Shown: positions 1-11,645 of the stretch, in pieces
Layout: every line of letters begins with the position of its first letter
Numbering within the stretch: the first letter of the stretch is position 1
DNA from: Paramecium tetraurelia
Taxonomy: Eukaryota > Ciliophora > Oligohymenophorea > Peniculida > Parameciidae
Direction of reading: 5' to 3'
DNA: 64,000 nucleotides
Assembly: GCF_000165425.1 (NCBI RefSeq)
Contig: NW_001799189.1
Span: 376,728 to 440,727, forward strand
Notes under the pieces: generated by a model
What the model was told of the DNA's origin: nothing
The model's input: the letters and a program-made list of their open reading frames with translations, nothing else
Databases searched by the model: none
Program-made: the position numbers and the translations under genes

Positions 1-541
1 AGCTAATAAATATATATCTTAATAGTTTTCTTAATAAAGATATTATAAAATATTCATTTCTCCCAAAATTGTAGTTTGCTAAGAACAAAATATATTTGAT
101 AAACTTATTTTTCCATGAGGATTCTTCGGATGGAATAATTCAAGTGCTGAACAAATCTAGTAATTTCAATTAAAAATACCTATATTAGAACATTAAGGAT
201 TTCTTATTCTTTTAAAGGACATTAATATTGTGTGTCGTGATAATCACTTATTACTCTTTTAATTATACATCAAAGTACCCTAAATAAGTATTATCTGCAT
301 CATGTGAGGCTTCATAAAATTTAACTAGATGAGGATTGCAAGTTTTGGATAGTTTATCAATAAATTGTAATAGAGAAGTTACTGTGTTCTTATTAATATC
401 CTCTAAACTGTACAATCTCAAGATGTATGGTTTATTGAGTCTTTTAAGGATAATAGTTTTTTTGAATTTATTACATCGAAGCACCTCTACAACATTAAAT
501 TATGGATAAAGTTTTTCGATGTCCTTCTTTAATGATTTCAT
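1..541 (-). CDS. kinase-like protein fragment, probably running off the left edge
   Basis: Reading starts at the ATG whose complement is CAT at 539-541. The first ~90 residues are open, with TAA/TAG as Gln, and contain NPHLVKFYEA followed by DNTYLGYFD, which recalls the N-lobe of protein kinases; no catalytic loop is in view. A 23-nt intron beginning GTATTTTTAA and ending ACTAG lies near 160-182. The exon then either stops at TGA (54-56), giving ~150 residues, or, if a 26-nt GTTTAT...TTAG intron is spliced, continues open to base 1 and out of the window. The second model is preferred because the first leaves a kinase domain with no C-lobe. The family call is weak; it could be an unrelated ciliate protein. 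Confidence 0.5.
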
Positions 542-867
542 AATGTTCTTGTGATATTAATTTTATTATTTATCATAGTTATAGAATTCGTGTCACTAGT
601 GGATATTTCAAAATTGATTGAGAAATACTATATCAAAAATTAGAGTTAGATTCCAAATAAACAGCCAAGCTTGTAATGATTCAATAGGAAAACCAAAAAA
701 ATAATGAAGGATCTTATATACTTTTTTATTTTGATATTTTAAATTGGTTGATTAAATCTTTATTTGTTGTGTTACAAGATTAAAGCATGTTGAAATTTTC
801 ACGAATTTGTGAAATTATGGTTGCCTAAAAATAATAAATATTTTTATTAATTGTTATATAAAATTTA
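542..867. other. divergent intergenic spacer
   Basis: The spacer lies between a minus-strand start and a plus-strand start. It is AT-rich with no convincing exon. An in-frame upstream ATG at 676 would lengthen the next protein by 64 residues, but the added sequence does not resemble the WDR74 N-terminus, so it is treated as leader DNA. It presumably holds both promoters; no motif stands out. Confidence 0.4.
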
Positions 868-2178
868 ATGTAAATAATTACTGGTGATGAAACAGGATTA
901 TTGAAATTGATTGATTTGGAGAAAAAGGAGGTGGTTAGGAAATATGGGGAATAAGGAAAGGAGTTTAAAATAATCTAAATACTCACTCTGAAAATATCTG
1001 ACATTAGCTTTTTTCTGGTTTTGAGGGAGGAAAGCTTGGTATTATTGGATAATGAATTAAATGAAATAACACAAATCAGCATTGATGCATCACCTTTAAA
1101 AGCATTTTGTGATTCAAATCATGATATCTATATAATTTATACCAACAGAAAAATTAATCATGTAAAGTATGACTAAGATCAAAACATATTTCTTTAATAA
1201 GCAAATATTAACTCACAGGATTTTTTGCCATTAACCAATTGTAAAGATAAGTATGTGACTTCTGCTGCTATCTCTAATGATTAAGCATTGTTATTGGTAA
1301 CTTATTTTGGTGCTCCACCATCCATTTTCAATTTAAAATAGAAAAAATTATAATGGCAATCAAGGAATGTAAAAAATGATGAATTAGATCTCTAAGTCAA
1401 AATGCATGATTATGATGGATTGTTCTTAGATGACTATTCCGTCGGTGTTATTACAACCCACTTAACCTTAAGAATATATAGTATTCTAGAACAGAGATCA
1501 TAACCAGTTGCTGAGCATTCCTTAAAGCATTCAAAAACCAAAATCAAAATAATCAGACCTTATAATGAAAAATATTATATGATTAATGAGAGAGGAGAAA
1601 TTTTAATTTACAAGAAAAATTTTACTTTTGAGAGAATGATTAAGGGTACCTTTGGAGCTGTCAGAGATGTGGCTTTTAATAAGGAATACATCTACACAGT
1701 TAGCATTGATCGTTTTTTAAGGTTTATTTTCATGTTTATTTTAGGGTTTATCACAATGAAAATGTAAGAATTCCATTATCAATTAATTTATCACAAAGGT
1801 TGCAAGCCATCAATTTCTATTGTGCTGAATACAAAGATATTGAGATAGAGAAAAAATAAGAAAAGATTTGGACAATATAAAATGTGAAAAGAGGCCAAGG
1901 CTAGATTTGCTGGAATGAGAAGACACACCATTAAATTGCCATATTTGGATAAGATGTTTGAGAATCATAAGCTTAATAAATAAAAAAAAGAATAATAAAA
2001 GCTGAAATAAGAAGAATAAGAAATGGAAATTAAACAAGAATACAATGAAGAAGATTAACAACCTAAATTTAGAAGTATAGAGAATAAGAAAATTTCAAAA
2101 TAACAATAAAAAAAGAAGATTCTAGGATTAAAGAAATAAAAGTTACTTGACAATAGACCAAATAGAAAAATGAAATGA
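868..2178 (+). CDS. WDR74: WDR74/Nsa1-like WD40 protein, 60S ribosome assembly
   Basis: The protein opens MQIITGDETGLLKL, close to the start of yeast Nsa1 (TGDETGVLK), then shows WD-type blades including GAVRDVAFN and VSIDRFLRVYHN; the last matches the final blade of WDR74 (GLDRCLRVHRI). The family acts in the nucleolus and nucleoplasm with the AAA ATPase NVL/Rix7 in pre-60S maturation. A 23-nt intron at 1722-1744 restores the blade. The C-terminal ~80 residues are very Lys/Gln-rich (KKEQQKLKQEEQE; QQKKKILGLKKQK), as in other WDR74 tails. Odd point: the body frame ends around 1880-1940 and the basic tail is in the frame one base later. The only GT...AG candidate there (21 nt) does not change frame, and the spliced length is 3n+1, so there is an indel, an unusual splice, or a tail I have wrongly joined. 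Start at 868 was chosen by homology. Confidence 0.75.
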
Positions 2179-2445
2179 AATGATTATCTGTTACATAATG
2201 TTTAAATTTTTAATAGCAATTAATTATGATAATACAAAAATCTATAATCTCATTTTTGAATTATGGATAATATTTTATCAAATACTATTAGATATTACTA
2301 TCAATAATTTAAAAGAAATCAGTAGTTATGATGAAAGAGAGAGACTATCGAATTTATGATAAACAGAATGGATTTAGTATTAAACATCAAATTAGGTATG
2401 TTATGTATTATAATAATGAACTAGTGGAAAAATTATTATTTATGT

Positions 2446-3134
2446 TCATTTATTTGTGGAGCTTGAGCTTTGACTAGAGCCTTCTTAGTAGTTTCTAGTT
2501 TTTTGTTTGAGTTACAAATAATCAGATAGTATGGATTTCAACCATTTCCAGGCCTGTTTCAGTGATGGCTACTCTCGAAAAGAATTTTCAGGGTGGCAAC
2601 TAATCACCATATGCAATAATGATTCAACAAATTTGTGTTCATGGGAATATTTAGATCTTCCTTAATATAATAGTACTTTATGATTTGCAATTCTTCTGAA
2701 ATATCTTAATTTTTTTAATTACTTGTAATGAGATCTTGTTCTAGTTTGAGAATCGTCTTTTGTAACTCAATATTAGTTTTTTATTACTAACTATTGTGCA
2801 TAATCTCATGATGTAATTTATTGGATAGTTGATTTAATTCTTTGTTTAATTCATCTATACATTCTTGATCTGTATTGGAGCTTTTGTATTTAATTTCTAA
2901 TTGATTTTTTAGATCTTTGACTTAATTGAGAAGTAACTGTTCTACCTTTCTCAATTGAGTTATAACATTATTCAAATTTTATATTTCTTCATCCAAATCT
3001 TTTTACCTTTTTGGTAATGATTTACTGGAACTCTTTTTTGTAAAAATAGTATCCTGATTAAGAGATTTGTTGGCAGTATATGAATCTGTTGATATATTGC
3101 CTTCAGCTTCGCTTTCACGAATAGAATACAACAT
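2446..3134 (-). CDS. coiled-coil protein, unknown function
   Basis: About 220 residues. A Ser/Thr/Lys-rich N-terminus (SIRESEAEGN, TKKSSSKSLPKR) leads into a Leu/Gln heptad region (EEIQNLNNVITQLRKVEQ). The C-terminal ~100 residues contain Trp and Cys (KQAWKWLKSILSDYL), so they are probably folded. A 26-nt intron at 2741-2766 starts GTTAC and ends ACTAG; it carries the reading across an in-frame TGA and makes the total a multiple of three. The start at 3134 is preferred over an in-frame ATG at 3200, because the latter would overlap the stop of the next gene. I do not recognise the family; centrosomal or ciliary coiled coils are the obvious comparison. Confidence 0.6.
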
Positions 3135-3196
3135 TGAAATTTTAACGAAATTTATTAATAAATATATGAATATTTTTAGGTGAATAATTTTGTTTA

Positions 3197-4365
3197 TCAT
3201 TATCTAAATATACCTCCTTTTTTTAAGGCATTTTCAGCATCTTTGATGGCTAAGAGTTCATTATCATATTATTGAATTAAGGAGTTATGTGAAGCAGTTC
3301 TAAGTAAACATATTAATTCACTCTATACCTTTCAATCCATCTATTTTAAGTTGCAGTGAGATTGTCTTCAGCTTCACTCAAATTAAGTCTTGCATCATTA
3401 AGAATTGCATTAAGTGCCTTAATTTCACCATCCTTGGTCTCAATTTCAGTTTACAACAAAGGAATCAAGACATCTCTAATTCCAGTTATTTTGGCTTGAA
3501 TTTCTGATAAAATGTCTTATTGTAATTTGGATTAGGCATCAAACTGATTTTATAAAGATGTTTATCCATCGATTAAGGATTGTCTCAATTAATTCATATA
3601 ATTGATAACCTTGTTGAGATTCTCTTAATCAACATAGTTATTTTAGGCAATTTAAGTGAGTGCCTTTACTAATGGCTAATAGAAGACTCTCTTGGAGGAG
3701 AGTTATTTGAGACTATTATTAAATATGAGCAATACTGGGTGTGCATCTTTGATGAGATCTCTTTGATGTTGTCTGATTTTTATAACAAGGATGTCTCATC
3801 TTTTACTTCCTTTAACAATGCAATAGCTTAATCTAATACAGCAATTGTATCTGCATATTCATTGAATTATCTAGTAAATATAGATTTATCTGAGTTGATT
3901 TGAGCTTCCTTTGCATTAAATAATTTTGTAGCATCATAAAGATCTTACTTGGCTTCAGTCAAAAGTTATTACAATCTAGCTCTTTCATCAGTCAAATCCT
4001 TGACATCAACCTCTAATTAGGCAATCTTTCGAATTATAAAACACATAAAACTACCTTGTTCTTAAAGTCTGTAATTTAATTTTAGTAGTATTGTACATCT
4101 GCTTGATATTGTTGATATTCTTGTTCATAGAAAGCATTTTCCTCAACCTTTCTTTCTTTAAAAGATTCAGCCAATTCATCTAGAGCAACAAACAATTCTT
4201 AGAAATTAAAGTCTTTAGATGCTACTTCTGATAATGCTACAATCACTGATTAGAATGGATGTACTTGATCACCAACTGTCGATAATATCCCTTAGCTATT
4301 TATCATGATCATTTATACTTGGCTATTGTCAAATACAAGAGAGTCAATGTGATGAATACTTTCAT
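3197..4365 (-). CDS. trichocyst matrix protein family
   Basis: 353 residues after removing four introns (4296-4318, 4026-4054, 3761-3786, 3300-3328), an exact multiple of three. The N-terminus MKVFITLTLLYLTIA is a clear signal peptide. The rest is acidic, Gln-rich, nearly Cys-free alternating coiled coil with hallmarks of Paramecium TMPs: STVGDQVHPFQSV, SFKERKVEENAFYEQEYQ, YQADVQYYQNQITDFKNK, and later IKDAHPVLLIFNNSL. Known TMPs are translocated to the ER, cleaved by proteases into small acidic pairs, and crystallise in the dense-core trichocyst, which expands on exocytosis. A second family member lies at 49746-50888. The two middle introns end in AAG rather than TAG. Family membership is firm; the subfamily is not assigned. 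Confidence 0.9.
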
Positions 4366-4481
4366 TTTATTAATATTAATCCGTTTTTATGTGTATATAT
4401 TAAACTTGATAAAACAATCATTCAATTATCATACTGATTTCTCGTTTTTGCCTAATGTGATTTCTTAATCATTGATCATTA

Positions 4482-5449
4482 TCAAATTAACCTAGATTAT
4501 ATTTTAACATAATTTACATTTTTCAGATCAGTATAAAACATTCCAATAAAAAATGAATTCATTAAATATAGACTATAAGACAAGGTCGAATATATTTCAC
4601 TGACCATATTGGCTATAAAGTCTTCTGAAGCACTTAGACCATCATTTATATTTGGTTCTCCTTGAGCCATAGGCATACCCATGAAAAAACTTATGAAATT
4701 TACAGATAAAACTAATCATATAATATCCTAGACTTACAAGCAGCGAATAAAAAGCAAATAACAGTATATAAAGCAGCCTTAATTTACTGACTTAATGAAA
4801 ACTCTTTTGATTAATTAGAAATGATCAAGAATTATGAATTCTACTTATAACACATATAATAACTAGTAAAGAGGAAGTTCATAATAAAGGAGAAGGTTAA
4901 CAAAATCCTATCTTCAGTATCTAAAGTAATAATAAAAATATATTATAAGAATTTAAGATACAGAGGAAATTGATTTGGTTTTTCTATTCAATTGGTAGTA
5001 ATGCAAAAGCTAAAAATGCCAAATGGGCTAAAACTCCACTCAAAAAGATTTAAAAGGAAAAAGGTTTAAGAGAGCCATGTCTTGAACCAAACCTCTTTCT
5101 TTTTGGAATTTTTTAATTTGCTTAGTAAACCAAATAATAAATCAAGATTCCCATCAAAGTAATTAATGCATTTCCGATCTAAAATGAGTAATATTAAAGG
5201 GCATACAGTGAATAATTAATTTTTCTAGAATGGCAATTCTAAGAATAAAGGGAAGGTTTGTGCCCTTGGATATTGGAATTAGCTTAAAATTGCAGCAATG
5301 AGAACAATGAATGATATTGAGGTGTACATTGGTGGCAAATAGGTTATTTGCTATTTTAGATTTGTTTAAGTCCCTGCAATTAAATCTCTGTCATTAAGGC
5401 TGACAAATGATTATTGTTCATCCTCTTTTGAGATTTCATTCAAAATCAT
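4482..5449 (-). CDS. multi-pass membrane protein, Frag1/DRAM/Sfk1-like
   Basis: About 290 residues and five or six membrane segments: SFIVLIAAILSQFQYP near 50, ITLMGILIYYLVYQ near 100, IFLSGVLAHLAFLAFALLP near 150, LLTFSFIMNFLFTSYY near 180, TVICFLFAAFLSVNFISFF near 220, and LSYSLYLMNSFFIGMFY near 270. The pattern of an N-terminal TM, a lumenal loop, a Lys/Arg cytosolic loop and a late acidic residue before the last TM resembles the Frag1/DRAM/Sfk1 family (six-TM proteins of Golgi, lysosome or plasma membrane). Introns are 5179-5206 (28 nt), 4921-4961 (41 nt, unusually long here) and 4712-4737 (26 nt); with all three removed the length is an exact multiple of three. If the 41-nt segment is not an intron, this is two genes: 4879-5449 and 4482-4855. 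Confidence 0.55.
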
Positions 5450-5490
5450 CAACAAAAACAAATAAATTATATAATTATTATATTAAACAA

Positions 5491-6592
5491 TCAAACCTTA
5501 TAACTCTTATTCTAACTCTTAGCATTACGACTGTAGTTTTCTAAATATTGACTATCTAAGGTGAGATTCTTATAACCAATTGAAATATCCAATTTTTTAC
5601 CCTTTAAGGTAGATTCCCTCATTTTAGGTCTACTTTTAAACTCTAAATATTTACCTAGAGTTTGGAACAACTTAATATTGATTCAAATTAGGTTCTGGTT
5701 CATCTTATTCGGTTTTAATGCGAATATCTTAAATGTTTCTTTTGCCTGTAACTACAATACTATTATTAATGTTGGAATTGATGTTGATGTAGTTGTTGTT
5801 CACTTAAGGTGTTTTTTTATAAAATGTTCCACCTATGCTATAAAATCACAATATAATTACTTTTGGCTGTTTGTGTATTTTTGTTAAGTAATTTTTAAGA
5901 TTTATTGAATTTATTTAGATCTATTTTTCTTTTCAGATGAAAGTGTGGGTGTGGCTCTAAATCCAAGATTGGAAGGAGGTTTAGTGATCACACTTTCTCT
6001 TCCTTGGCTTTAACTAGCTGCATTCAAGGAGAGTTCTGTTGGTTTGGTGATGGAAGTGTTAGATATGTTTGTTCCCCTTAATTTCTGCATTCTAAACTAT
6101 TACAATTACTAACCTGGAGGATTTCAAGTTTGGAGCATAGTTGTGTTACTTGGTTTTGATCTATGATTCATCAACAATAAGATCGGTTAATTTCATAAGT
6201 CTCTCATTTAATGCTTTCATAAAATGTGGCTATGTTGCATCAGTCAATCGATCCAAATTATCACAATTTAGATTATAAGTAGTAACATCCTTTAGAGATT
6301 ACAAAGATGTATCGGATGAAGATTCATAGTTTTCTTTGGGAAATTTAAAAGTGTGATTTATTTTACAACTCTTATATCTAAGTTTGAATTAAATTTGAGA
6401 TTACTTCATTTCTATTTCGAGTTTGAAATCTTCAACTTCAGAATCCTCATCAGGCTAAGTTTTAGTAATTAATTCTAATGGGGCTTGTGGCTTAACAATC
6501 TTTTGATATATTAGATATTTCATGAGATCCTTATCAATATTTTTAGGTTGCTGCAATTATGGACTCTTAGATTTTTTATTTCTGTTGGACAT
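5491..6592 (-). CDS. hypothetical, mostly disordered protein
   Basis: 343 residues after three introns (6092-6113, 5838-5860, 5630-5654), an exact multiple of three. The N-terminal third is basic then acidic (MSNRNKKSKSPQLQQ; PDEDSEVEDFKLE), the middle has a helical stretch around LTDAT, and the C-terminal half is Ser/Thr/Asn/Gln-rich and low in hydrophobic residues, ending LTLDSQYLENYSRNAKSQ. There is no signal peptide, membrane segment or recognisable domain. The Ser/Thr density suggests a phosphorylated scaffold, but that is inference. The real C-terminus was found only by skipping a 23-nt intron that hides a TGA. Confidence 0.6.
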
Positions 6593-6788
6593 AATCAAAA
6601 TTAATTATAAAATTATTATACGAAATACTCATTAATTACTAATATGTTATGCATATATCTCTTTCTTTCCTCTCTTCTTTCAAATGCTACTCAATCCTAG
6701 ATCGTGAGACTATGGTAAATGTGTAATTTATATAATTTGTATATTAACAATAATTTATGAATAAATATTATTTATTTTAGATATTGAA

Positions 6789-7893
6789 ATGATTAGTGGT
6801 TTATTATACAGTCCAAATTGGACATTCGTCGACAAAATCTTGAGAGACCCTTAATTGGTAGATCTTGAGTATTTTGTTGGAGGTGGTCCAGGACATGATT
6901 GGCTTGCAAAAGTCGTAAGAGTAGATCAATAAAAGTAATGCATGCCTAAATTTATTTTTATTTAGATTTTTAGGTCCAAGGGCTAAATTTGAGAGATAAT
7001 TTAAGGAAGACCCCAAAACTTGGGAAGTTTTCTCTGACAATTTCTATCGTCTTACAGTCCTTGCTGGAGTTGAAAGATTACTCACTCTTAGATAAGCATA
7101 TGGAGGTTTGAAGACCAGATTTACCTTTGGAGATTCTAACACGTATTCCATAGCTTAATTTATAGAGCTTGTCTTTAATAAATATTCAATCAAGGATTAT
7201 TCAAGGGGTATTTTAGGGGAGCATTATTAAATGCCTTCTAATTTTTAACAGTTTGGGCTCATCCATTGGTATACAGCAGAGGCAATGGATATGCTTCTCA
7301 TTATCTATACTCTTCATTATTTGAATTGATTACTTATCCAATTGATACAATAAAGACTATTATATACTCTGATGTTCAAGGAAGATATAAGGGGGCATTC
7401 GATGTAATTGAATAAGTAATCAATCAAGTAAAGTCTAGGTTTATGCAAGAAATGGATTCAGTCATTTTTACAGAGGAATTGTCTTCAAATTGGCCTTCAA
7501 TGGAACATTAATCTATCATCTCAGAAATGTCTATGAATAAGATTACATTCAATAAGTAATACTGCTTCTTATTACTCTTAGTTGGTATCGACACCTTTAT
7601 TGGCTATTGGTTATGGATTCCTTACTATCAAGACAAGATTGCAATTAGCAAGCACAGATTTGAGTTTCTAATAAACAAATCAAAAGGGAAGAATAGCTGC
7701 AAACCTCTTCGCTTAAAAGACACCCTTCAGCATCTACAGAGGTGTTATTCCATTCCTGTTGTTAACTGACTTCTTCCACTACAAATTATTTGCACTTTAT
7801 TCATCCACTGCTCAATCAAGAACTTTGGATGAATTCCTCAATCAATATAAACATCAAATAGGAAGTCCAAAGGATGAAAATTTATGGCAATGA
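6789..7893 (+). CDS. mitochondrial carrier-family membrane protein (MTCH/SLC25-like)
   Basis: 333 residues after introns at 6935-6965, 7143-7165, 7416-7438 and 7556-7581. Three carrier-like repeats are visible: QGLFKGYFRGALLNA, then LFELITYPIDTIKT with FYARNGFSHFYRGI, then LLAIGYGFLTIKTRLQL with FSIYRGVIPFLLL. Only the middle repeat keeps a good Px[DE]xxK signature (YPIDTIK); the third reads GYGFLTIK. This decay, and the extra ~100 N-terminal residues, recall the MTCH group of outer-membrane carrier homologues more than ADP/ATP or phosphate carriers. Location is presumably a mitochondrial membrane. The substrate, if any, cannot be told from sequence. Confidence 0.75.
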
Positions 7894-8199
7894 TTATGCA
7901 AATAATCAACAAAATGTCAATATAAAATAAAAGTATTTATAACTTGGATATAATTTTATTCTTATTTGCCTATTTCTGAACATTCCTTTATATCCTACTT
8001 CTTTTCTAACACTTTTCTATAACAATATCTAAAAGTGTTCATAATAATTAAATGAAAATAAAATATAATGTAAAATCGTTAAGAATTACAATCAAACCCT
8101 ATTTTCCAATAGGTCTGTCAATAACTCAACTTTTAACCTGATTAATTAGAACCATAAGGATTTGAAGAGTTCTACTAAGCAAATTAAAAGAAATACAAT
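7894..8199. other. intergenic spacer, tandem plus-strand genes
   Basis: AT-rich spacer with poly-A/T runs and no convincing exon on either strand. It should hold the 3' end of the carrier gene and the promoter of the coiled-coil gene. Confidence 0.4.
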
Positions 8200-9614
8200 A
8201 TGGATGAAGAAGGTATAATTCAAATTTCATCATAGCTTGGATAGTATTATGGGAAGGACAAGAAGAAAAGAAATAAAATAAGTTACAACAAGTACTAAAA
8301 ATAGTTGAATAAGAAGAAAGAAAAGCAGAAGAGGAAAAAAAAAAATCTTATGCTCATTTATTAAATTAGTTAAGTCAGAGTCAATCTACTAAAGTTTAAC
8401 AAAAATAATTGGAAAAATTAAGAGCAGGTAATCTTAAGGATCTCAGATTTTATGTGGAATAATAAATTTCAGAATTAACAAATAAGAAGAGTTTTATCCC
8501 TAGATATAAAGAAATTGATATTTATCATGAAAGAAGAAAAATTGAGATGGATTAAGAAAGAGACAAAGTCCTTGAAACCAAAATTTTAAAATTCACTCCT
8601 CCTTTGGAGACAAAAAAGAAAATTGATAGTAATTTAGTTTTTGTAGGGTTGGACAAACTTGCTCCAAGATAAATTAAATTAAGTTCATACGAATTTGATG
8701 TTGAGAATTACGATCCTGAAGATGATGTGAATTATGAATTAGAATAACAACTATTAGATCAAATAGAAGAAGAACTTAGGCAAGGAAAAAGAACAGATAA
8801 AAATGTCACAGAAAATGTCAGAAGACCATAAGTAAAGAAGAAAAAAGGAAGTTAAATATAGGAAGTATAAAAAAGAAATTAAGAATAAATGGAAGAAAAA
8901 AGAAATTAATTAATAGAGAAATAGGAGAAGGAGGATGAAAGAGTTAATTAGAGGTAACTCTAAAAATAAAGAGAATTAAAATAGAAGATAATATCTAATT
9001 TTATGAGACAATAAGATAAGAAGGAAAATTAAAATAGAATATAATTAGTTGATGAATTGAACAATGAATTATTACAAAAAAAAATTGCTGAAAAGAAAAA
9101 AAAAGTAGATAAATTCCAAAAGAATAAATCTAACTATCATAAATAAAAATTTTAAATCAATAGATAATTGGATGATTATGATATGAATTTAAATCAACTT
9201 CTTGAGGATTATCAAGATGGAATGATATCAGCAAATGCATTAGAATAAGCCATTTCTGATGTTCCAGTCAAGATATCAGCTTAAAAAGCTTAATCTCAAA
9301 AACCCCAATTATCTCAAAGGAAAAAAGCTCCCAAAGCTTTAAGTTAAAAAAATTAATAAGAATTAGTTGATTTAGAACAAAAACATAACTTGGAATTAAG
9401 AATGGTATTATTTTGATTTATTTCTTAGTTAATCGAAAGAGAAGAACTTGCTGAATTAAATAGATAAAAATCAATTAATAATGGTGTCACATAAGATATA
9501 TTAGAATTGTTTGAAAAATAAAGAGAAGCCTCTAAAAAGAGAATCTAAAACACTTTAACAAAATAAAAAATGGAGATTTAAAATAAATTAAGATTGCATT
9601 CGAAATCTCGCTGA
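8200..9614 (+). CDS. long coiled-coil protein
   Basis: 455 residues after introns 8213-8235 and 9405-9428. The composition is extreme in Lys, Glu and Gln (EEERKAEEEKKK; EEKRNQLIEKQEKEDERV; KKKIAEKKKKVDKF), giving long charged helices. An acidic patch (EFDVENYDPEDDVNYELEQ) sits near residue 190 and a short segment LLEDYQDGMISANALEQA near 330 looks structured. The last exon is again helical with REEL, EKQREASKKR. There is no signal peptide or TM. A ciliary or basal-body coiled coil is the likeliest class in this organism, but no family could be named. Confidence 0.7.
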
Positions 9615-10095
9615 TATCAAATGATTTTACACTATATATTATTCATTTTTGAAACAAAGAAATAAATACACTGGTCTAAATTCTAATCATGAGCTTTTCC
9701 CTATCAATATTCAAATAAACATATTACCAATTACTTTTAAATATAAATATAAATTTATTAATTAAATTATTAAGAACTTATTTTAAGTTATGTAAATATT
9801 TATAAAAAAATATCAATTGCATAAGTTTGATCAACATTTAAATACAATCTAATAATAAATATAATGCAAAAATTAACTCTATTAAATATGGATTAATAAA
9901 ATTGAATAAATAAAAACCTTTTATAAATTGTTGTTTCGTTTAGTTTTATGTTAATTTGTAATAGATATCAGATTTCTAACTTAATGAGTTTTAAATAGGG
10001 ATAATTTAAAGATTTATTTTTTAGCAAATAAACGATATCTATTTTGATTATCATCTTTCAATATTAAAGATAATTGTATTTTATTTCTACAAAAT
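9615..10095. other. intergenic spacer
   Basis: About 480 bases, strongly AT-rich. Six-frame reading with TGA as the only stop gives only AT-biased open stretches without a start, domain or intron pair. I see nothing functional beyond presumed promoter DNA for the phosphatase gene. Confidence 0.4.
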
Positions 10096-11323
10096 ATGGA
10101 TAGTCATACTAATTTGAGACCAAAGATATTTATACAAATACAAAATGACTTTAAGAAATAGTTTTATTCTGATGATGACGCTGAAGTAACTCCAAAACGA
10201 CCTCTAATTACAAAACCCTCGAAGTTTTCAAAAGGCGAAGGATAACAATTTTAGACTGACGATTCCGACAATACACCTCAAAAATTAACATCCCCGAGTT
10301 CACCTAAAGGATAAAATAAATTATCAAAATTTAAATAGAAGGAAAGCCACATAGAAAAAGATTCTGATATTTAATTTGACTCCAATGAGGAAGACAAGAA
10401 AGAATAACCTTAAATTATTTAAAACAATCAAAAAACTGAACCTTAATATGATATTTAGTAGATGTCACGTTAAATGGAATAAAAATATCAAAATCCGAAA
10501 TCTGCATTTTAACATCCACCTATTTAGAAGTCCAATTCCTCAAAATAGGTTATGATAAAGCATATTAATATCAAAGAACACCCATTTGGACATTTGGTTT
10601 ATGGCAAAAACATTAACTAAAGTGACTATCTAAGATATTTGTAAATAGTTCAGAGTGGATTATTATATGCACATCATTCTTTAAAAGGGCCATCAGAAAA
10701 ATTTCTGAGAAGTAAGTTTATTCGACTTCGAGAATCGAATCAAAGAAAACCCAAATTTTTGATTCTTGATTTGGATGAAACCTTGATTCACAGTTGCACA
10801 TTCAGAGACTCTCCTTAAGTTACAATTACACTATAAGATGACGAAGATAAAGTCGATGTAAAATCTCTCTTTATTTTAGTTATTTTTCAATGTTAGACCC
10901 TTTTGCAAAGAATTTCTAAGGGAAATGTCGAACTATTATAACATCTACATATTTACTGCTTCATCAGAACTGTATGCTAATGCAATTGTAAATCATTTGG
11001 ATCCAAACAGACAGTATATAAATGATGTTTTGTGCAGAAACAACTGTTTTGAAACTAAAAATGGGTTTTTTATTAAAGATTTGAGAATCATAACAAATAG
11101 ACATTTAAAAGATATTGTAATTGTTGATAACCTGCCACATTCGTTTGGATTATAATTAGAAAACGGAATTCCAATTTTGGAATACTTGTGCAACCCAAAA
11201 GATGAAGAATTAAAGTATTTGTAAAAGTACCTCATCAAATTAAGTAAAGAAGAGGATGTAAGGCTCTTTAATAAATAAAATCTAAAATTACTCAGTTTAA
11301 TTGATTTTAAACTTAATATCTGA
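10096..11323 (+). CDS. SCP/Dullard-type CTD phosphatase (HAD family)
   Basis: 401 residues after one 22-nt intron at 10858-10879. The first ~190 residues are a Ser/Pro/Lys-rich disordered tail. The catalytic domain has the HAD motif I LDLDETLIHS (DxDxT/V: nucleophile and acid/base Asp), motif II in IFTASSELYAN, and motif III/IV in LKDIVIVDNLPHSF followed by ENGIPILEY, the standard order of small CTD phosphatases. These enzymes remove phosphate from serines, classically the RNA polymerase II CTD, or act on lipin-type substrates (Dullard). No TM helix is seen, arguing against Dullard. A divergent paralogue lies at 46658-47525. The ORF seen antisense to this gene is a shadow. Confidence 0.88.
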
Positions 11324-11333
11324 TGTTTATAAA

Positions 11334-11630
11334 ATGTTAACTTGTTCTTCATATCTATATATCTTAATTATTTACTGCTATTTTATGAACAGAATCACAA
11401 GGAACTTAAGAGCATTGTTGATGTTAATGTTTTATCCATCATTTTTCTCATTTATTTTATTCTTAACTATACAAATTGCAAATCATTTAATTATAAGCAT
11501 CTTCTTTATTATAATATGTGTTTACTTTTATATCACTGACAATTGTAAATATTTTGTTAGAATCTGTAGTTTATATGAGAATGGAAATGAAGAAATTCTA
11601 AAGGAAAATCTGAATATGATTTTAAATTGA
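11334..11630 (+). CDS. small predicted two-helix membrane protein
   Basis: A 98-residue ORF starting just 10 bases after the phosphatase stop and ending 15 bases before the next ATG. It has hydrophobic segments LMLMFYPSFFSFILFLTIQI and ISIFFIIICVYFYIT, then a polar tail ICSLYENGNEEILKENL. It contains no TAA/TAG codon at all, unlike most neighbours, and the spacers are very tight, so it may be chance AT-rich DNA. It is kept because the tail is protein-like and the gap would otherwise be unusually long for tandem genes here. Confidence 0.35.
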   Translation: MLTCSSYLYILIIYCYFMNRITRNLRALLMLMFYPSFFSFILFLTIQIANHLIISIFFIIICVYFYITDNCKYFVRICSLYENGNEEILKENLNMILN

Positions 11631-11645
11631 ATTTAATAATAATTT

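Noticed and set aside
4879-5449. Separate small membrane-protein gene
   Set aside because: Rejected with caution: helices and frame continue into 4482-4855 after a 41-nt segment is removed, and the joined protein fits the six-TM DRAM layout better.
10993-11352. Minus-strand ORF of 119 codons
   Set aside because: It is antisense to the conserved core of the SCP phosphatase; its residues are the complement of motif-bearing codons.
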